DNA of 64,000 nt from assembly GCA_025266875.1 (NCBI GenBank), contig JALLLT010000012.1, positions 558,001 through 622,000 of the forward strand. Direction: 5' to 3'. Every line of letters begins with the position of its first letter. Positions within the stretch are counted from its first letter, which is position 1. A program made the translations under genes and the position numbers. Shown one piece after another: positions 37,656-49,825 of the stretch. The notes under the pieces were generated by a model. That model was not told where the DNA came from. It saw nothing but the letters and a program-made list of their open reading frames with translations, and made no database searches. This DNA is from Fennellomyces sp. T-0311 (Eukaryota > Mucoromycota > Mucoromycetes > Mucorales > Lichtheimiaceae).

Positions 37656-38858
37656 TCACAGTAAGCCTTCTTTGGCGAGATTTTCATGCATAATGATATT
37701 GTTGACTGCATTCATAACGAACTTGATCTGCTTCGTTTCGGTTGCGCAGGTGAAATGGGTGTAGATTTGTTTGGTGTCTGCCCGCGTATTCAGCGCCACG
37801 AATTTTTGAAGGAGGTACTGGCAAGCAGCGTCGTATCGATCGCCACCCTTGTAATCGTCGAAGTATTTCGACAGCGGTGAGCGGGGCAACTTTTCAGCGA
37901 ACAAATCAATCTTGTTCAGGAAAAGAATGATCGAGGTTTTGATAAACCACCGAGAGTTGCAAATCGAGTCGAACAGCGTCAATGATTCCTGCAATCGGTT
38001 GACAGATGCGTCTTCAAAGAGAACTTGGTCATATTCAGAAATGGCGACGAGGAACAAGAGTGTCGTGACGTTTTCAAAACAATGAATCCATTTCTTGCGC
38101 TCCGACCGTTGTCCTCCGACATCGACCATGCGGTACGTGAGATCGCCAATGACGAAGGTTGTTTCGGTGATGCCTGTCGACTTTACACGGCTTCGTAGTA
38201 CATCTTGGTCGCTGGGAATATAATGTGGCTGACCGATACGCAGGATAGAGTCGAAATAGCTTTGTTGCAGAAAGATGAACACAGTGAGATGGGTTCCTTT
38301 TTGTCTGTATATTTTCTTGTACTACTTACTACCGTGCCGAGTCGTTCAATTGAAATTCATTGGCTCGGTCCACACATTCACGTACGGCGGGGTCGTCCCA
38401 CAAGGTTGCAATCGCTTCCACGAGCTCGTGTCCCAAATAATCCACCTGAGGTGGCGCTTCCAAGACAAGCCGTCGATGGATTTCGTTTTCAGGGTTGCGA
38501 AATGAGATACTGAGTTCGTGCATGGCTTCCATCGTGACTCGCATCGACTGGATGGTGTTGCTGAAAATCACTTCTTTGAAGCTTTCTCGCTCCTCTGGTG
38601 TGTATCCACCGTCGTGGATAAGTTTCATTTGTTTAAGAATCGTTGATTTGCCCGATTCTCCAGCGCCTGTTATAAAACACTCATAAGTACAAATCAACCA
38701 AAAAAATTTTCGTTGCTATGGTGTCATTTTTTTAAGGTACCTAGCAACAGCATCTTTATCTCCATCTTCATGTTGGCACGATCACGCTTAATTTGCGCCT
38801 CGATCTCCTGGTTGCGTTGCTTCTCCTCCACACGCTCAGCAGATTGACAGCAGCCCAT
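37656..38858 (-). CDS. heterotrimeric G-protein alpha subunit
   Basis: Three exons on the minus strand: 38858-38741, 38666-38334 plus one base (to 38333), and 38259-37656; introns 74 and 73 nt; 351 aa. N-terminus MGCCQSAERVEEKQR gives a myristoylation glycine and palmitoylation cysteines, placing it on the inner plasma membrane. All nucleotide motifs are present: GAGESGKST at residues 40-48 (split by intron 1), RVKSTGIT with switch-I R175, DVGGQRSERKKW with catalytic Q201, FLNKIDLF and TCATETKQ. It would couple seven-helix receptors, for example pheromone or nutrient sensors, to cAMP or MAPK pathways. The C-terminus reads AKEGLL: the position occupied by a modifiable Cys in Gi-type subunits is Glu. 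The purine-rich stretch upstream (38935-39042) is a polypyrimidine promoter tract in this gene's orientation. Confidence 0.96.
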
Positions 38859-38934
38859 GATGGATCGTTTTTATAAAATGTCGTGTTGATGTTGATTGCC
38901 GGGTATCCTTTTTTGTTTCTGTTCAGGTATATAC

Positions 38935-39042
38935 GAGGAAAGAAAGAAAGAAAGAAAAAGAGAGACGGATATTGGGGGAGATGGGGGAAAAAGAGAAAAG
39001 AAGAAGAAAGAGAAGAAGGTGGGAAAAGATAGGAAGGAGACA
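38935..39042 (-). promoter_or_regulatory. polypyrimidine promoter tract of the G-alpha gene
   Basis: An almost pure C/T run on the minus strand, about 80-180 nt upstream of the G-alpha ATG, in the 291-bp gap after the Vrl1-like stop codon. Confidence 0.45.
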
Positions 39043-39149
39043 CAAATATTCGGGCCCACCAAAAGAGATGGTATTGTCGATATCGTCCAACTATGATTGC
39101 GGTCAAACAGGTTTCCAACCCCATTTGGCAGGCAACACGAAGTATTCTT

Positions 39150-42100
39150 TTATTTCCACAAGTCTTTCTTGGCTTGTTCAAGCCAAACGAGCTTCCTCTT
39201 CTCTTGCTCAAGCTGTGTCCTGGCCATCGTTCGTATTATCGTACCCACTTGGTCGGGGTGCACACGTTGAAAGTGTGCCATTTCATCACTAATCATTTGA
39301 TGTGATTGGATAATTTGGCTGCCCGTTCGCGCGAGTTTTTCGAGCGTCTTGGAATATCAATAATTAAAGATTCAGTCTCCACTTGAAAAACAGACACACA
39401 CTGGCGCTTCTCGATTGCCTTGCTCCCCCCATATATATAAAAAGAGCCCTGTTTACCTTGAACACTTGCTCCTTGCTATGTTCAATATTTCTTCGTTGCT
39501 CTTGTGTCGAAAAAACTTCGTTCCATGATTTGGCGCGTCGCAAACTCTCACGTTGTTGCTCCAAACTAGCGCGGAGTTCTTGCCGCCGGGTCAGGAGCCA
39601 AAAGGGGCGCTGCAGGGCCATCTGTGAAAACAATTATGAAACTCTAAATCAATCTTGCTTTTTTTTTTCCTTTGCTAAACGTGGTCTCCTTATTTTCATG
39701 ATTTTTTTCTACTTTAGCTTACCAAAATACCGTCAGTTGTATCGTACATTGTTTGGAAACCTTGTATTAACTCATTTAAGGGCGCTGATCCATACTGTAA
39801 CAGAAAAGCGTTGGCGGCGATACATCAAAAATGGGAACGATCGTCATTTGGCCATACTTATGTACGCGCTATCTTACCGCTGTATCACATGTAGTCCTAG
39901 CACAGACTTTGATCGCCATCGTAGTTGTCGTTGTTGTAGATGCTGTGTTCTGGTATATCTGAGCCAATTGTTTCATTTCTTCTTCCAAAACTAATTACTT
40001 ATCGCTTAGCAACAATAAATTACTTCTGGTTTTAGCTTACCAAAACGCAATCTGGTGGCACGTCGTCCAGCTCGTACAACTGCGAGCAGACTATCGCGCA
40101 ATGGCTCAACAGTGGTCTGTGCAAACGTAAAGAAGTATTCTTCATCGTCACTACCCCCAAATCCACTTTCAGAAGGATATGAATCGCAAATTTTTTCGAT
40201 CATCAAGTGCCTCCGCGCCAACGAAGCGTTTAGAATAACATCCCGCTTTGCCGACACATATCTGTTTCAGTAACAAAACGGCGACTCAAATGGGATTCTG
40301 GTTACCTTTAACTCTGGGGATTGAACAAACGTACGCACCAAGTCATGATTATGCAAAACTGGATGCTGATACAGATAATCCATAAACATGTCCAGTCGTC
40401 TCACTGCTTCATCCAACACATGCATAGGTGGCGGATGCATTAGGGGCATAATTTGTTCCGGATCGAATAGATGTCGTAAGGTTGGTAAGAATGATTCCGG
40501 GAGCTCATGGAGAATATCCTTCCGAAGCAACATGAAGTCTTCCAATCGACGTTTCACCGTTCTCGATGGTTCTGCATCCTAGTACGACCCCCCATAATTA
40601 TAAAGTGTCAATTAGATGTTGTTTCATGTTCTTATTGCTGAGCCATATTTCACTTACGCTATACGGATTTCCGCTTAAAATAATGTAATGTACTGTTTTG
40701 CTATCTATGGTACTTGCTCGTGTGACCACCCAGCGATTATCACACCTTTTTGCGCCTTTTTTAACTTTCAGTGCAACCTCTAAAATAAGAATATGTGTAG
40801 GTTAAATTTGACACTTATCTGAATCCGAGGTACATACCATCTAGAATCGCCAAAACCGATGCATCACGGCACAAGTGGCCTGGTCTAGCCCCTCTAAAAT
40901 TCACCGCATCAACTCGTGCGCCGACATCTAAAACCAAACATCGAATAAACTCCAACGATTTTTTGGCAGTTGAGTTTACTACTGCAAGATGCAATGGGGT
41001 ACTGCCGTCAATTGTGTCGCGGACATTGGCCAAATCCCTAAAAGCGCTTAGCACGACTTTTAATCCGCGCGGGCCGATGATCATATTGGTTCCGCTTCGA
41101 TGCAAGGATAGAGCAAGGTGGTGAAGGCATGTTCGTCCACTGGAATCGTACACAAAAAGTCGTTGATCGTCTGGATCACTGTTTTGGAGAAATGCATCGA
41201 TCATGTGTACCCATCCATTGGCCGCCCACGCTAACATTGCTGTGCGACCCTGTTTATCCCGAATATCCAGGGCCGTATTATCCATCTTCATGTAAGCATC
41301 CAGTATTTGGATATCACTACATAGATGCAGAAATGTTTCGTTTTGATTGTTTTGCCATTGCAATATATTGGTATCAGGTACGTTGTTCAGGAGATGCAAT
41401 GCCAGTTCATTCGTTTCTCGGGTCTTTGCGGCGATATGGAGTGGGCCCTGTCCGGCACGGTTCTGGTCCCATTGTTCTTGTGTGATGGGCAATAAAAGGT
41501 CTAAAATAGCAACATCATCGAGAGCACAGGCTAATAAAAGCGCAGAGTCGCCTTCTATATTCTTGCTGTGGATTGCTTTTTTTCGGGTATATGGATCATT
41601 GTCTAGCAGTGTTCGAGTCGTTGCAGCTGACTTGGACCTGATAGCCAGCATTAGTGGAGTTTCACCATTGTCGTTGATATCGTTCTTGTTGCTTGTGCTT
41701 AAAAATTCGAGAAGAAATGAGACACTTGCAGGTTGTCCAGCTGCTGCGGCTATCAAGAGTGCATTGTTGCCATGGTAATCGCGAACTTGGGCTAGCGCCA
41801 CTGCTGGTTGTTTAACGAGCCGATCAATATTCCCTTCCCGCAACGCTGTCCAGAATTCGTGGTTATGATTCGATATGCCGGACAAGTGTGCTCTTGATTC
41901 CAAGATATACTGGAGTGCGGCGTCCAATGTACTAACGGCAAACCCACGCTGACCTACCGCAAGGTTCTCTTGGAACGTGAACTCCTTTTATTTGATAGTG
42001 AGTAGCGATTTAGTACATGGTTGCATTTTTAGTTTACCTTCATGTAGGTAACGCTCGCGATCAATTGAGGCACTCGACTACGGACCAGTGTGAGTACGAG

Positions 42101-43246
42101 CAATGACATTAACGAGTCAGTATCGACATCATCCTCTAGAAAAAAAGTGGAATTCAGGATGGCTGTTACAGAAGAGCAGAAATGAGTAGCTAACCAGAAA
42201 GGACAGTGATCGTCATCATCAAGCATGCAAGTTTATCGGCAGGCGTTCTAACCGAGCCGATCTGGCGCAACGCACTGACCGCCTTTTTCACACGCTGACA
42301 TTCTGTGGGCTTCAGCCCCACTTGAACAAAGTCCAAGTGCTTCAGTGCATCAAGTAGACGAGATACCTCCAAATCCATAGGCTGCACGAGCTGTGAAATC
42401 TTAAAAAAGACAACATCATACGTCTCCTCCATGATGTAGCTAGTAAAGGATCAGCGCTGGACCTTCTTTTACGGCCGACCGGAACAGAGAGAGAATGTAT
42501 TACCTCTCGAAACGATAGTATACCTCATCCTCACCCATGTCCACGTGTCTTTCCTCCAAGGCCTAGTCACGATGCCAACTTAACATACATGGCCATGATT
42601 CAAAAAGAACACACAAACTTACAACGAACTGTTTTTCCAACATATTTTTCATTCGATTATAGATGGACGCAATATTGTCATCCGTCAATGTAGCATCGCA
42701 AAATTGCCGTATTGACAGACCAAGTTGCTCCTTGTCAAATAAGCGCAGTAAGGAGTCTTCTCCTTTCCTGCTGCTACTACTAGCACTGCCACATGGTAAG
42801 GCAGGATCCGGTGCAAGATACAATAAAATATGTGCAGCATAATCTTGCTGATCGTAGAGAATGGCATCATTGAGAATATGGGGGGTAGTAGTCATTAGCC
42901 TCCCATCCGCTGTTCTCATGTGGGTGGAGATTGCGTTAGAGCGTTCCCATGAAAAACTGCCGCTGCGTTTGGCCCGCGGCGATGCTATGCGAGAAAGGGA
43001 TGTGGAGAGCGATGGGCGCGGGTGACGATCATCATTGGAAACGAGAGGAATGACGTGGTTGGCTTTACGGAGTGTTGATGAGTCCAACGGCAGCGATTAT
43101 GTATGTACGAGCGTACCTAGAAACTCGTAGGTCCAAGGGGGCGGTGGTAGGGTGTGGATGGGTGGCAGGAACACGATGGCCGGCTTGTTGGGCTGTGCCA
43201 GAAGTCGGGGTTCCTTCAGCACATCTTCAAGGAGAGGGTGCGCCAT
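39150..43246 (-). CDS. VRL1: VPS9-ankyrin-PX-BAR protein, Vrl1-like Rab5-family GEF and sorting nexin
   Basis: Thirteen minus-strand exons: 43246-43117, 43062-42623, 42562-42504, 42439-42195, 42135-42038, 41984-40838, 40779-40658, 40578-40306, 40245-40041, 39990-39878, 39794-39723, 39621-39457, 39347-39150. All introns are GT-AG, 50-109 nt, and every phase closes; 1088 aa. A VPS9-like region (about 190-340) has VRTPADKLACLMMTITVL and DTDSLMSLLVLTLVRSRVP. About seven ankyrin repeats follow (360-700: GNNALLIAAAAGQ, GETPLMLAI, GQGPLHIAAK, GSTPLHLAV). A PX domain (710-850) has TVKRRLEDFMLLRKDILHEL and RRLDMFMDYLYQHPVL. The C-terminal about 230 residues are helical and BAR-like (LRDSLLAVVRAGRRATRL, HFQRVHPDQVGTIIRTMART). 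This order matches yeast Vrl1 of the endosomal VINE complex, a VPS9 GEF fused to an SNX-BAR coat protein. The middle of the BAR region (exons 10-11) is the least certain. Confidence 0.85.
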
Positions 43247-43510
43247 AGAGAGAAGGATGAGCAGAAGAGCGATAGGATTTGAATTCAGTTGTGTGGCACA
43301 ACAAGAAATCCCAATAAAACAGACACAAAAAATCATAAAAAATAGGAGTGGCCTGGGAGAGAGGAACGAGTACTTTAACCTCGTTTGTAGCCTCTTTTCC
43401 CTTCCCTCTTCTCTGCGCGCCCAACGCTTCATGCTCCTCCACCAATTCACCAATCGCTGATTTCACTCAACATTCATTCGTCGCTCCTCCCCCACTGACA
43501 CAACTATACC
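43247..43510. promoter_or_regulatory. bidirectional promoter between VRL1-like and YANK kinase genes
   Basis: Only 264 bp separate the two divergent start codons. CT-rich sequence on the plus strand (about 43385-43500) leads into the kinase ATG. Confidence 0.45.
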
Positions 43511-45178
<1,668 letters not shown>

Positions 45179-45631
45179 CAACCCGCCACCCGCATCGCAG
45201 TACTAAGTAATCTCTTAAGTAATATTGTTAATTTCTCTTTGTCGTGTACTTATTGCATTTGAGCCACTCATTCGTCCAATATACTTTTCTCACTTGATAT
45301 GTACGCATTGTGATTGCTGATCAGCCCAAATTAAATGTCATTCATGATCCGACAGTGTTACAACTGCCGTTCCGCATATTAAGTAAGCGCGCGAAACGGT
45401 TGCCATATTTTTGCTGGTAACAACTAAATGGATACATTCTAACCTGTCTGGCGTATGTGGCTCTTGTTACAATCCTGATCGACATGCAGCATGCGAGTGG
45501 GAGTGGCGAAAATGAAATCCCGTATAAAACAAGATTATTGTCGGAATATGGAAATAAGAAAAACTCGTTTAAACGATCTGCCAACGACACCGGTTAAATA
45601 AACATCAAGAAGCCCCTCGGGGCCCTTCCAC

Positions 45632-45862
45632 CCGAGCCGACCGATGGCAACTGAGAGTCAAAAGCTGGGGGACTGATGTGAAATCAGACTGAGACGCAAA
45701 AGTGAATCAATGCGAAGAGCCAGAAGCCGGCAACTAAACGGATGTTTCAGTTTAAGCAATAACTTTAATGTCAGCAAAAGTGAACATTTTAAGGTAATAA
45801 TAGCCAACATTTATTAATTTAATGGCGCATTCGAAAGCCAAGTATGAATATTGTGTAATAGC
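45632..45862 (+). repeat. dispersed direct repeat, copy 1
   Basis: Aligns over about 240 bp with 47543-47785 in the same orientation. It begins at ACCCGAGCCG and ends around GAATAT-x5-GTAATA. The best-kept core is AACATTTATTAATTTAATGG followed by CGCAT-T-GAAAGCCAAG. No ORF. Confidence 0.75.
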
Positions 45863-47237
45863 ACCTTTCGATAATCTGAATAAACCGCCTTCCATTTCCT
45901 CATTTGATAGTTCCCGCTGGGCCATTTTTAGGCCCTTAACGAAACCTTGACATTTCGCGATAATGAGTGTAAACAGCAGTCAGCTTTTGCTTGCATTGTA
46001 CTCGTTAGGTTGGCGTCGGTCGAACGAAAATGCGATAAATTATTTTATATCAAAAGTTCACACACCTGGCTTCTGTTAGCATATTACAGCGACCGGTGTC
46101 TCTATCAAGGTTGACCAATTCGTGCTCATTGTCGAAGTGTCGCTCATGCTGTTGGCGAACAGGTAAGACCACTGCTTTTATGAATAATTTCGTACACTCC
46201 TTTTGAACACATTTTATCTTTATCGAAGCCTTGTGTCTGGAGTATGTGATCGTTACGATTTCCCTCTTCGGGGTAAGCTACGCGCGGCAGTTCTGCTGTG
46301 ACAAGTTGTCGATGTCTTCGGGGTCATGAACGTTTGTCCACGCTTTTCCCTCCTCACACTTATAGCATATATTGCGCCCATTAATACAAGTTTTCAAGCT
46401 TGTTCAAACAATTCCTAATCGCCATATGCCCGTGATGTGGGATCATTGCACAAGCCTGTATCCTGATCGTCTTCTTTCTTAAGGGTACTTTTTCGCTAAC
46501 TGTAGGGCCGGTGGCTGCGAAATAGCCTGGGTATGCAACAAGAAGGATTTCACCCCTCTCTTTTGTCCACGGATGGTGAATCTGTATCGATTGTGGGGGT
46601 GCAACATCAGGACTTTTCCTTAGTTGGTTTAGAGAGGTATTAGTAGTGTCCTTCGATAATCAATAAACTGCAGTTCTTCATCACTTTTTAGCATTCTTTT
46701 CTTTTGAGGCGCTGTACTTGTAAATATATAAAAGCAGTATCTGATACTCACTTTGTAGGTATGTTTTACAGCAGTTTGGCAACAATTATAAGATTTATTC
46801 TTAAGAATACCTACCCTCAATATAACAAACCTGTTTAAGGATATGTACTAACTTTATTTCGAAAATATCAAGTAAATCCGTCGAGACAAACTTCTTTTAT
46901 GAATTTACTGTTCTATTCAATTCTATACAGAAAACGACATAACCGCCCACGGGCCGGACTGCCCGAATTGCAAGCCTTGGCCAAAATGACGAAAAGATGC
47001 AGTTGGAAGTATACTGGATGCTTAGTAAAGTGATTGGATTGGGTTTGTAATTAAGTGTACCGCAAGGTCATTAAAAATATTGGCTTGTATAGTCTACCGC
47101 TATATATCGAGCGCTGCTCCTGAACCGATGCACGATACATGGTTACACTGATATATCAAAATTAGAAATAAACGAGAGACCACCTACATATCGTTTAATT
47201 CTATAAGCATCGTTTATTATCCGGTGCTTAATATATT

Positions 47238-47410
47238 ACTGCAAAAAATTTTTGGGTGAACTTTGGGTGAATGACTTTTTGAGGTGGTTAAACATAAGCT
47301 TTTTAACCACTTGTACTACCATTTTTTAATAACTCAAGCGGTTAAAAAGCGTATGTTTAACCACCTCGAAAAAACTATTCACCAAAATTCACCCAAAAAT
47401 TTTTTGCAGT
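47238..47410. mobile_element. 173-bp foldback MITE
   Basis: Near-perfect inverted arms: both ends begin ACTGCAAAAAATTTTTGGGT and continue through GAGGTGGTTAAACATA to CTTTTTAACC, with about 20 nt of unpaired centre. No coding capacity, and no clear target-site duplication in the flanks. The whole element would fold into one long hairpin. Confidence 0.8.
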
Positions 47411-47542
47411 GTACGAAAGAGGATCATATGTAAAATATTCGTTGCGATGACATCAGTTTTCTAATTCATTCAAAGCTACATAAAGCTAGTTTATTTCGTC
47501 GAAATATGGAAGCAAAAATACACGTCCAAGCAATCTGCTACC

Positions 47543-47785
47543 CGAGCCGCCCGACGGTGCTTGAGAGTTAAAAACTGGAGGAGACTAGGAAGTGAAATCA
47601 GGCGGAGACACAAAAATTGAGTGGGTACGAATATCAAGAAGCGGGTAACTGAACCTATTATGTTTCATTTAAACAGTTTCTTCTATGTCAGCAAAAAAGG
47701 AGTCAACAGTGTAGGATAATAATAATTAACATTTATTAATTTAATGGCGCATTTGAAAGCCAAGGATGAATATCGGGTAATAATA
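47543..47785 (+). repeat. dispersed direct repeat, copy 2
   Basis: Partner of 45632-45862 with numerous substitutions and small indels, so an old duplication. It ends about 100 bp before the 3' end of the transporter gene. Confidence 0.75.
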
Positions 47786-47881
47786 TGTACAGGTATTATA
47801 ATAAGATAGGTGAGATAATTTTCGTAAGGGCACTTTTTTTGTACAGAAAGGGAATGTTGAGCATGGAAGAGAACGTTTCCT

Positions 47882-49752
47882 TTAGGTAACGTATCTGAAA
47901 AGTGGATGTTTTTCACCCAACTCGGTCTTGCCTTCAGTTCTGGCCTGAATCTCTTCTGGTGATAGGTTTTCACGGTACTTGTTAATGCGATGGAAGACAA
48001 ACTTTAACACCAAATGGCCGATAGCAACAAATGCCATGAGTGCCAAACAGATTGCGTGACCTTTGACATAATGAGGAGCATCGTCCGCACGGTACACCTG
48101 GCCTGAAATGACACCACTCAAGTTACCAACGGATGTGATTGTTGCGATACCGACATTGCGCCGCGTATGTCCACCATAGTTGTTACTGAACCACGAGATG
48201 ATAATAGCAACGAAACCGAATGCACCAGTTGTAGCAATAACAGCGCCTGCGTAAAGATGGTCTGATCTCTGGTCCTTCAGCGCAATCAAGAGGATATAAC
48301 CAATCGCTGACAGTGCAGCTGAAACAGCAATGTGATAACCGCGTTCCATACGACGACCAGCGTCATACGAGTTGGCAATACACCAGATGAAAGCTATATA
48401 TCAACCCTATCAGTATTTTCTTTCTAACAACAGACTTATAGACAACATACCACAAACATAAGTAGGAACGGTCATTACTTGAGCCATGATATTGTGGTAG
48501 CCCATGCCGTTGACGATACTGGGCATGAACATACTGAGCGAATACGGCGGGGTCGCGGCACAGATATACAAAAGTGAGAAGGTGATTGTCTTCCAGTCGA
48601 AGATCACCGACACAACTTGTCTCCATGAAAAGTGAGTATCAGAAGCAACACCTGCATCTTGTTGATTTTGGTGGACAATGAAGGCGCGTTCTTTCTCAGT
48701 TAAAACTAGAAAAATATTTAGGTTAGTAACCCGACACATGTGAAAAAATAAAATTTTCGCTCACACTTTGCTTTGTCTGGAAAGTCAGGCAACAACCAGT
48801 AGTTAAAGACACCACAAATCAACGTAGGAATGGCTTCAATGATAAAGATCCACTGCCACCCGCTGAGCCCTTGAAGGCCATCCATGCGCATGATACCGAA
48901 AGCCTGTGGGTTACAACATTCGTTAGAATTCTGTATATTATGAGATTTTTACTGGATACTAACCAATAAGCCACCCACAGCACCAGCAAGCGTGTTGCTA
49001 GCGTAAAACAGGGCCACACGAAGAGCAACTTGCTTACGAGTATACCAGATACTCAAATAGTAGATAACACCCTATATAAAATATAAATAGGTGAGCTGAT
49101 TGGTTCGAGGCACAAACGTTTGAACTTACAGGATACAAGCCGCATTCAGCAACACCGAGGAAGAAGCGTGCAGCCAACAAATGGGAGCCAGTCTTGCAGG
49201 CAGACAGAGCAGCCGAAATCGTACCCCAGCAGATTGCAATAATACCAATCCAAAGTCTTGGACCTAACCACTTGAGCATCAAGTTTGCTGGAACTTGGAA
49301 GAGAATCTAAATTTACAAAAAAAAAACGTCAGTTTGCCTTATTTTAAGTACCATCGTACTGGAACTTACGTAGCCAATGAAGAAAATAGACAGCGCCCAG
49401 TTATAATCGGATTCCGTGATATCAATATCATCCATCAAACCAGCAATCTTGGCGTTTCCTATGAACAAAAAAGTTAGTACAATTGTTCTTTTAGATCATT
49501 CTATAAGTGTATAAACATACCGATATTTACACGATCCAAATACGAGAGCAAATAAAGTAAACTGACATATGGAATAATACGTAAATCGATCTTCAAAAGT
49601 AGTCGCTTCAACTCCTTTTCAGTGAGTTCAGGAGGAATGTCAGACACTTGGTAGCTCTCGCCGGATTCCGTAATGCTGCCAACATCGTCTTTGATAACGG
49701 ACGCGCCTTTGATGTCGTTGGTCTTTTCTGGATCGCCTTTTTTGAAGAACAT
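47882..49752 (-). CDS. MFS transporter, Dal5/allantoate permease-like (anion:cation symporter family)
   Basis: Seven minus-strand exons: 49752-49521, 49458-49370, 49306-49130, 49071-48964, 48903-48765, 48705-48451, 48393-47882; introns 57-63 nt; 503 aa. About twelve membrane helices. Family signatures: LLYLLSYLDRVNIGNAKIAG in TM1, ALSIFFIGYILFQVPANLML in TM2, RFFLGVAECGLYPGVIYYLS in TM4, and the central loop with FLTEKERAFIV. Fungal members import allantoate, nicotinate, pantothenate, biotin or related small carboxylates; the exact substrate is not readable. Exon 5 ends at AAAGT/GTGAGC rather than three bases earlier, which restores the frame. The chosen ATG lies about 70 nt after a TATA box; the open frame extends 60 codons further upstream but would place the TATA box inside the coding region. 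Confidence 0.92.
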
Positions 49753-49818
49753 AAATGGGCGAGTAAAAAATAAATTTATGTAGAAAGATGGTAGCAACTG
49801 GTGCACGCCGTTTGGCTT

Positions 49819-49825
49819 ATTTATA
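49819..49825 (-). promoter_or_regulatory. TATA box of the MFS transporter gene
   Basis: TATAAAT on the minus strand, 67-73 nt upstream of the ATG. Confidence 0.5.

Larger units (their letters stand above)
45179..47881. other. intergenic region with dispersed repeats and a MITE
   Basis: No gene recognised. It contains the direct repeat pair at 45632-45862 and 47543-47785 and a 173-bp foldback element. A short perfect GC-rich palindrome (GCCCCTCGGGGC) lies at about 45613-45624, just before the first repeat copy. Confidence 0.5.

Noticed and set aside
37474..37764. ORF rich in Arg and Lys downstream of Rap-GAP
   Set aside because: It arises from a purine-rich 3' spacer and overlaps the G-alpha coding exon on the other strand.
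40267..40269. In-frame TGA suggesting a truncated or readthrough Vrl1-like protein
   Set aside because: It lies within a normal 60-nt GT-AG intron that restores the frame on both sides.
45613..45624. GCCCCTCGGGGC hairpin as a terminator or small-RNA gene
   Set aside because: An isolated 12-bp palindrome without a T run or conserved context, and not kept in the second repeat copy.
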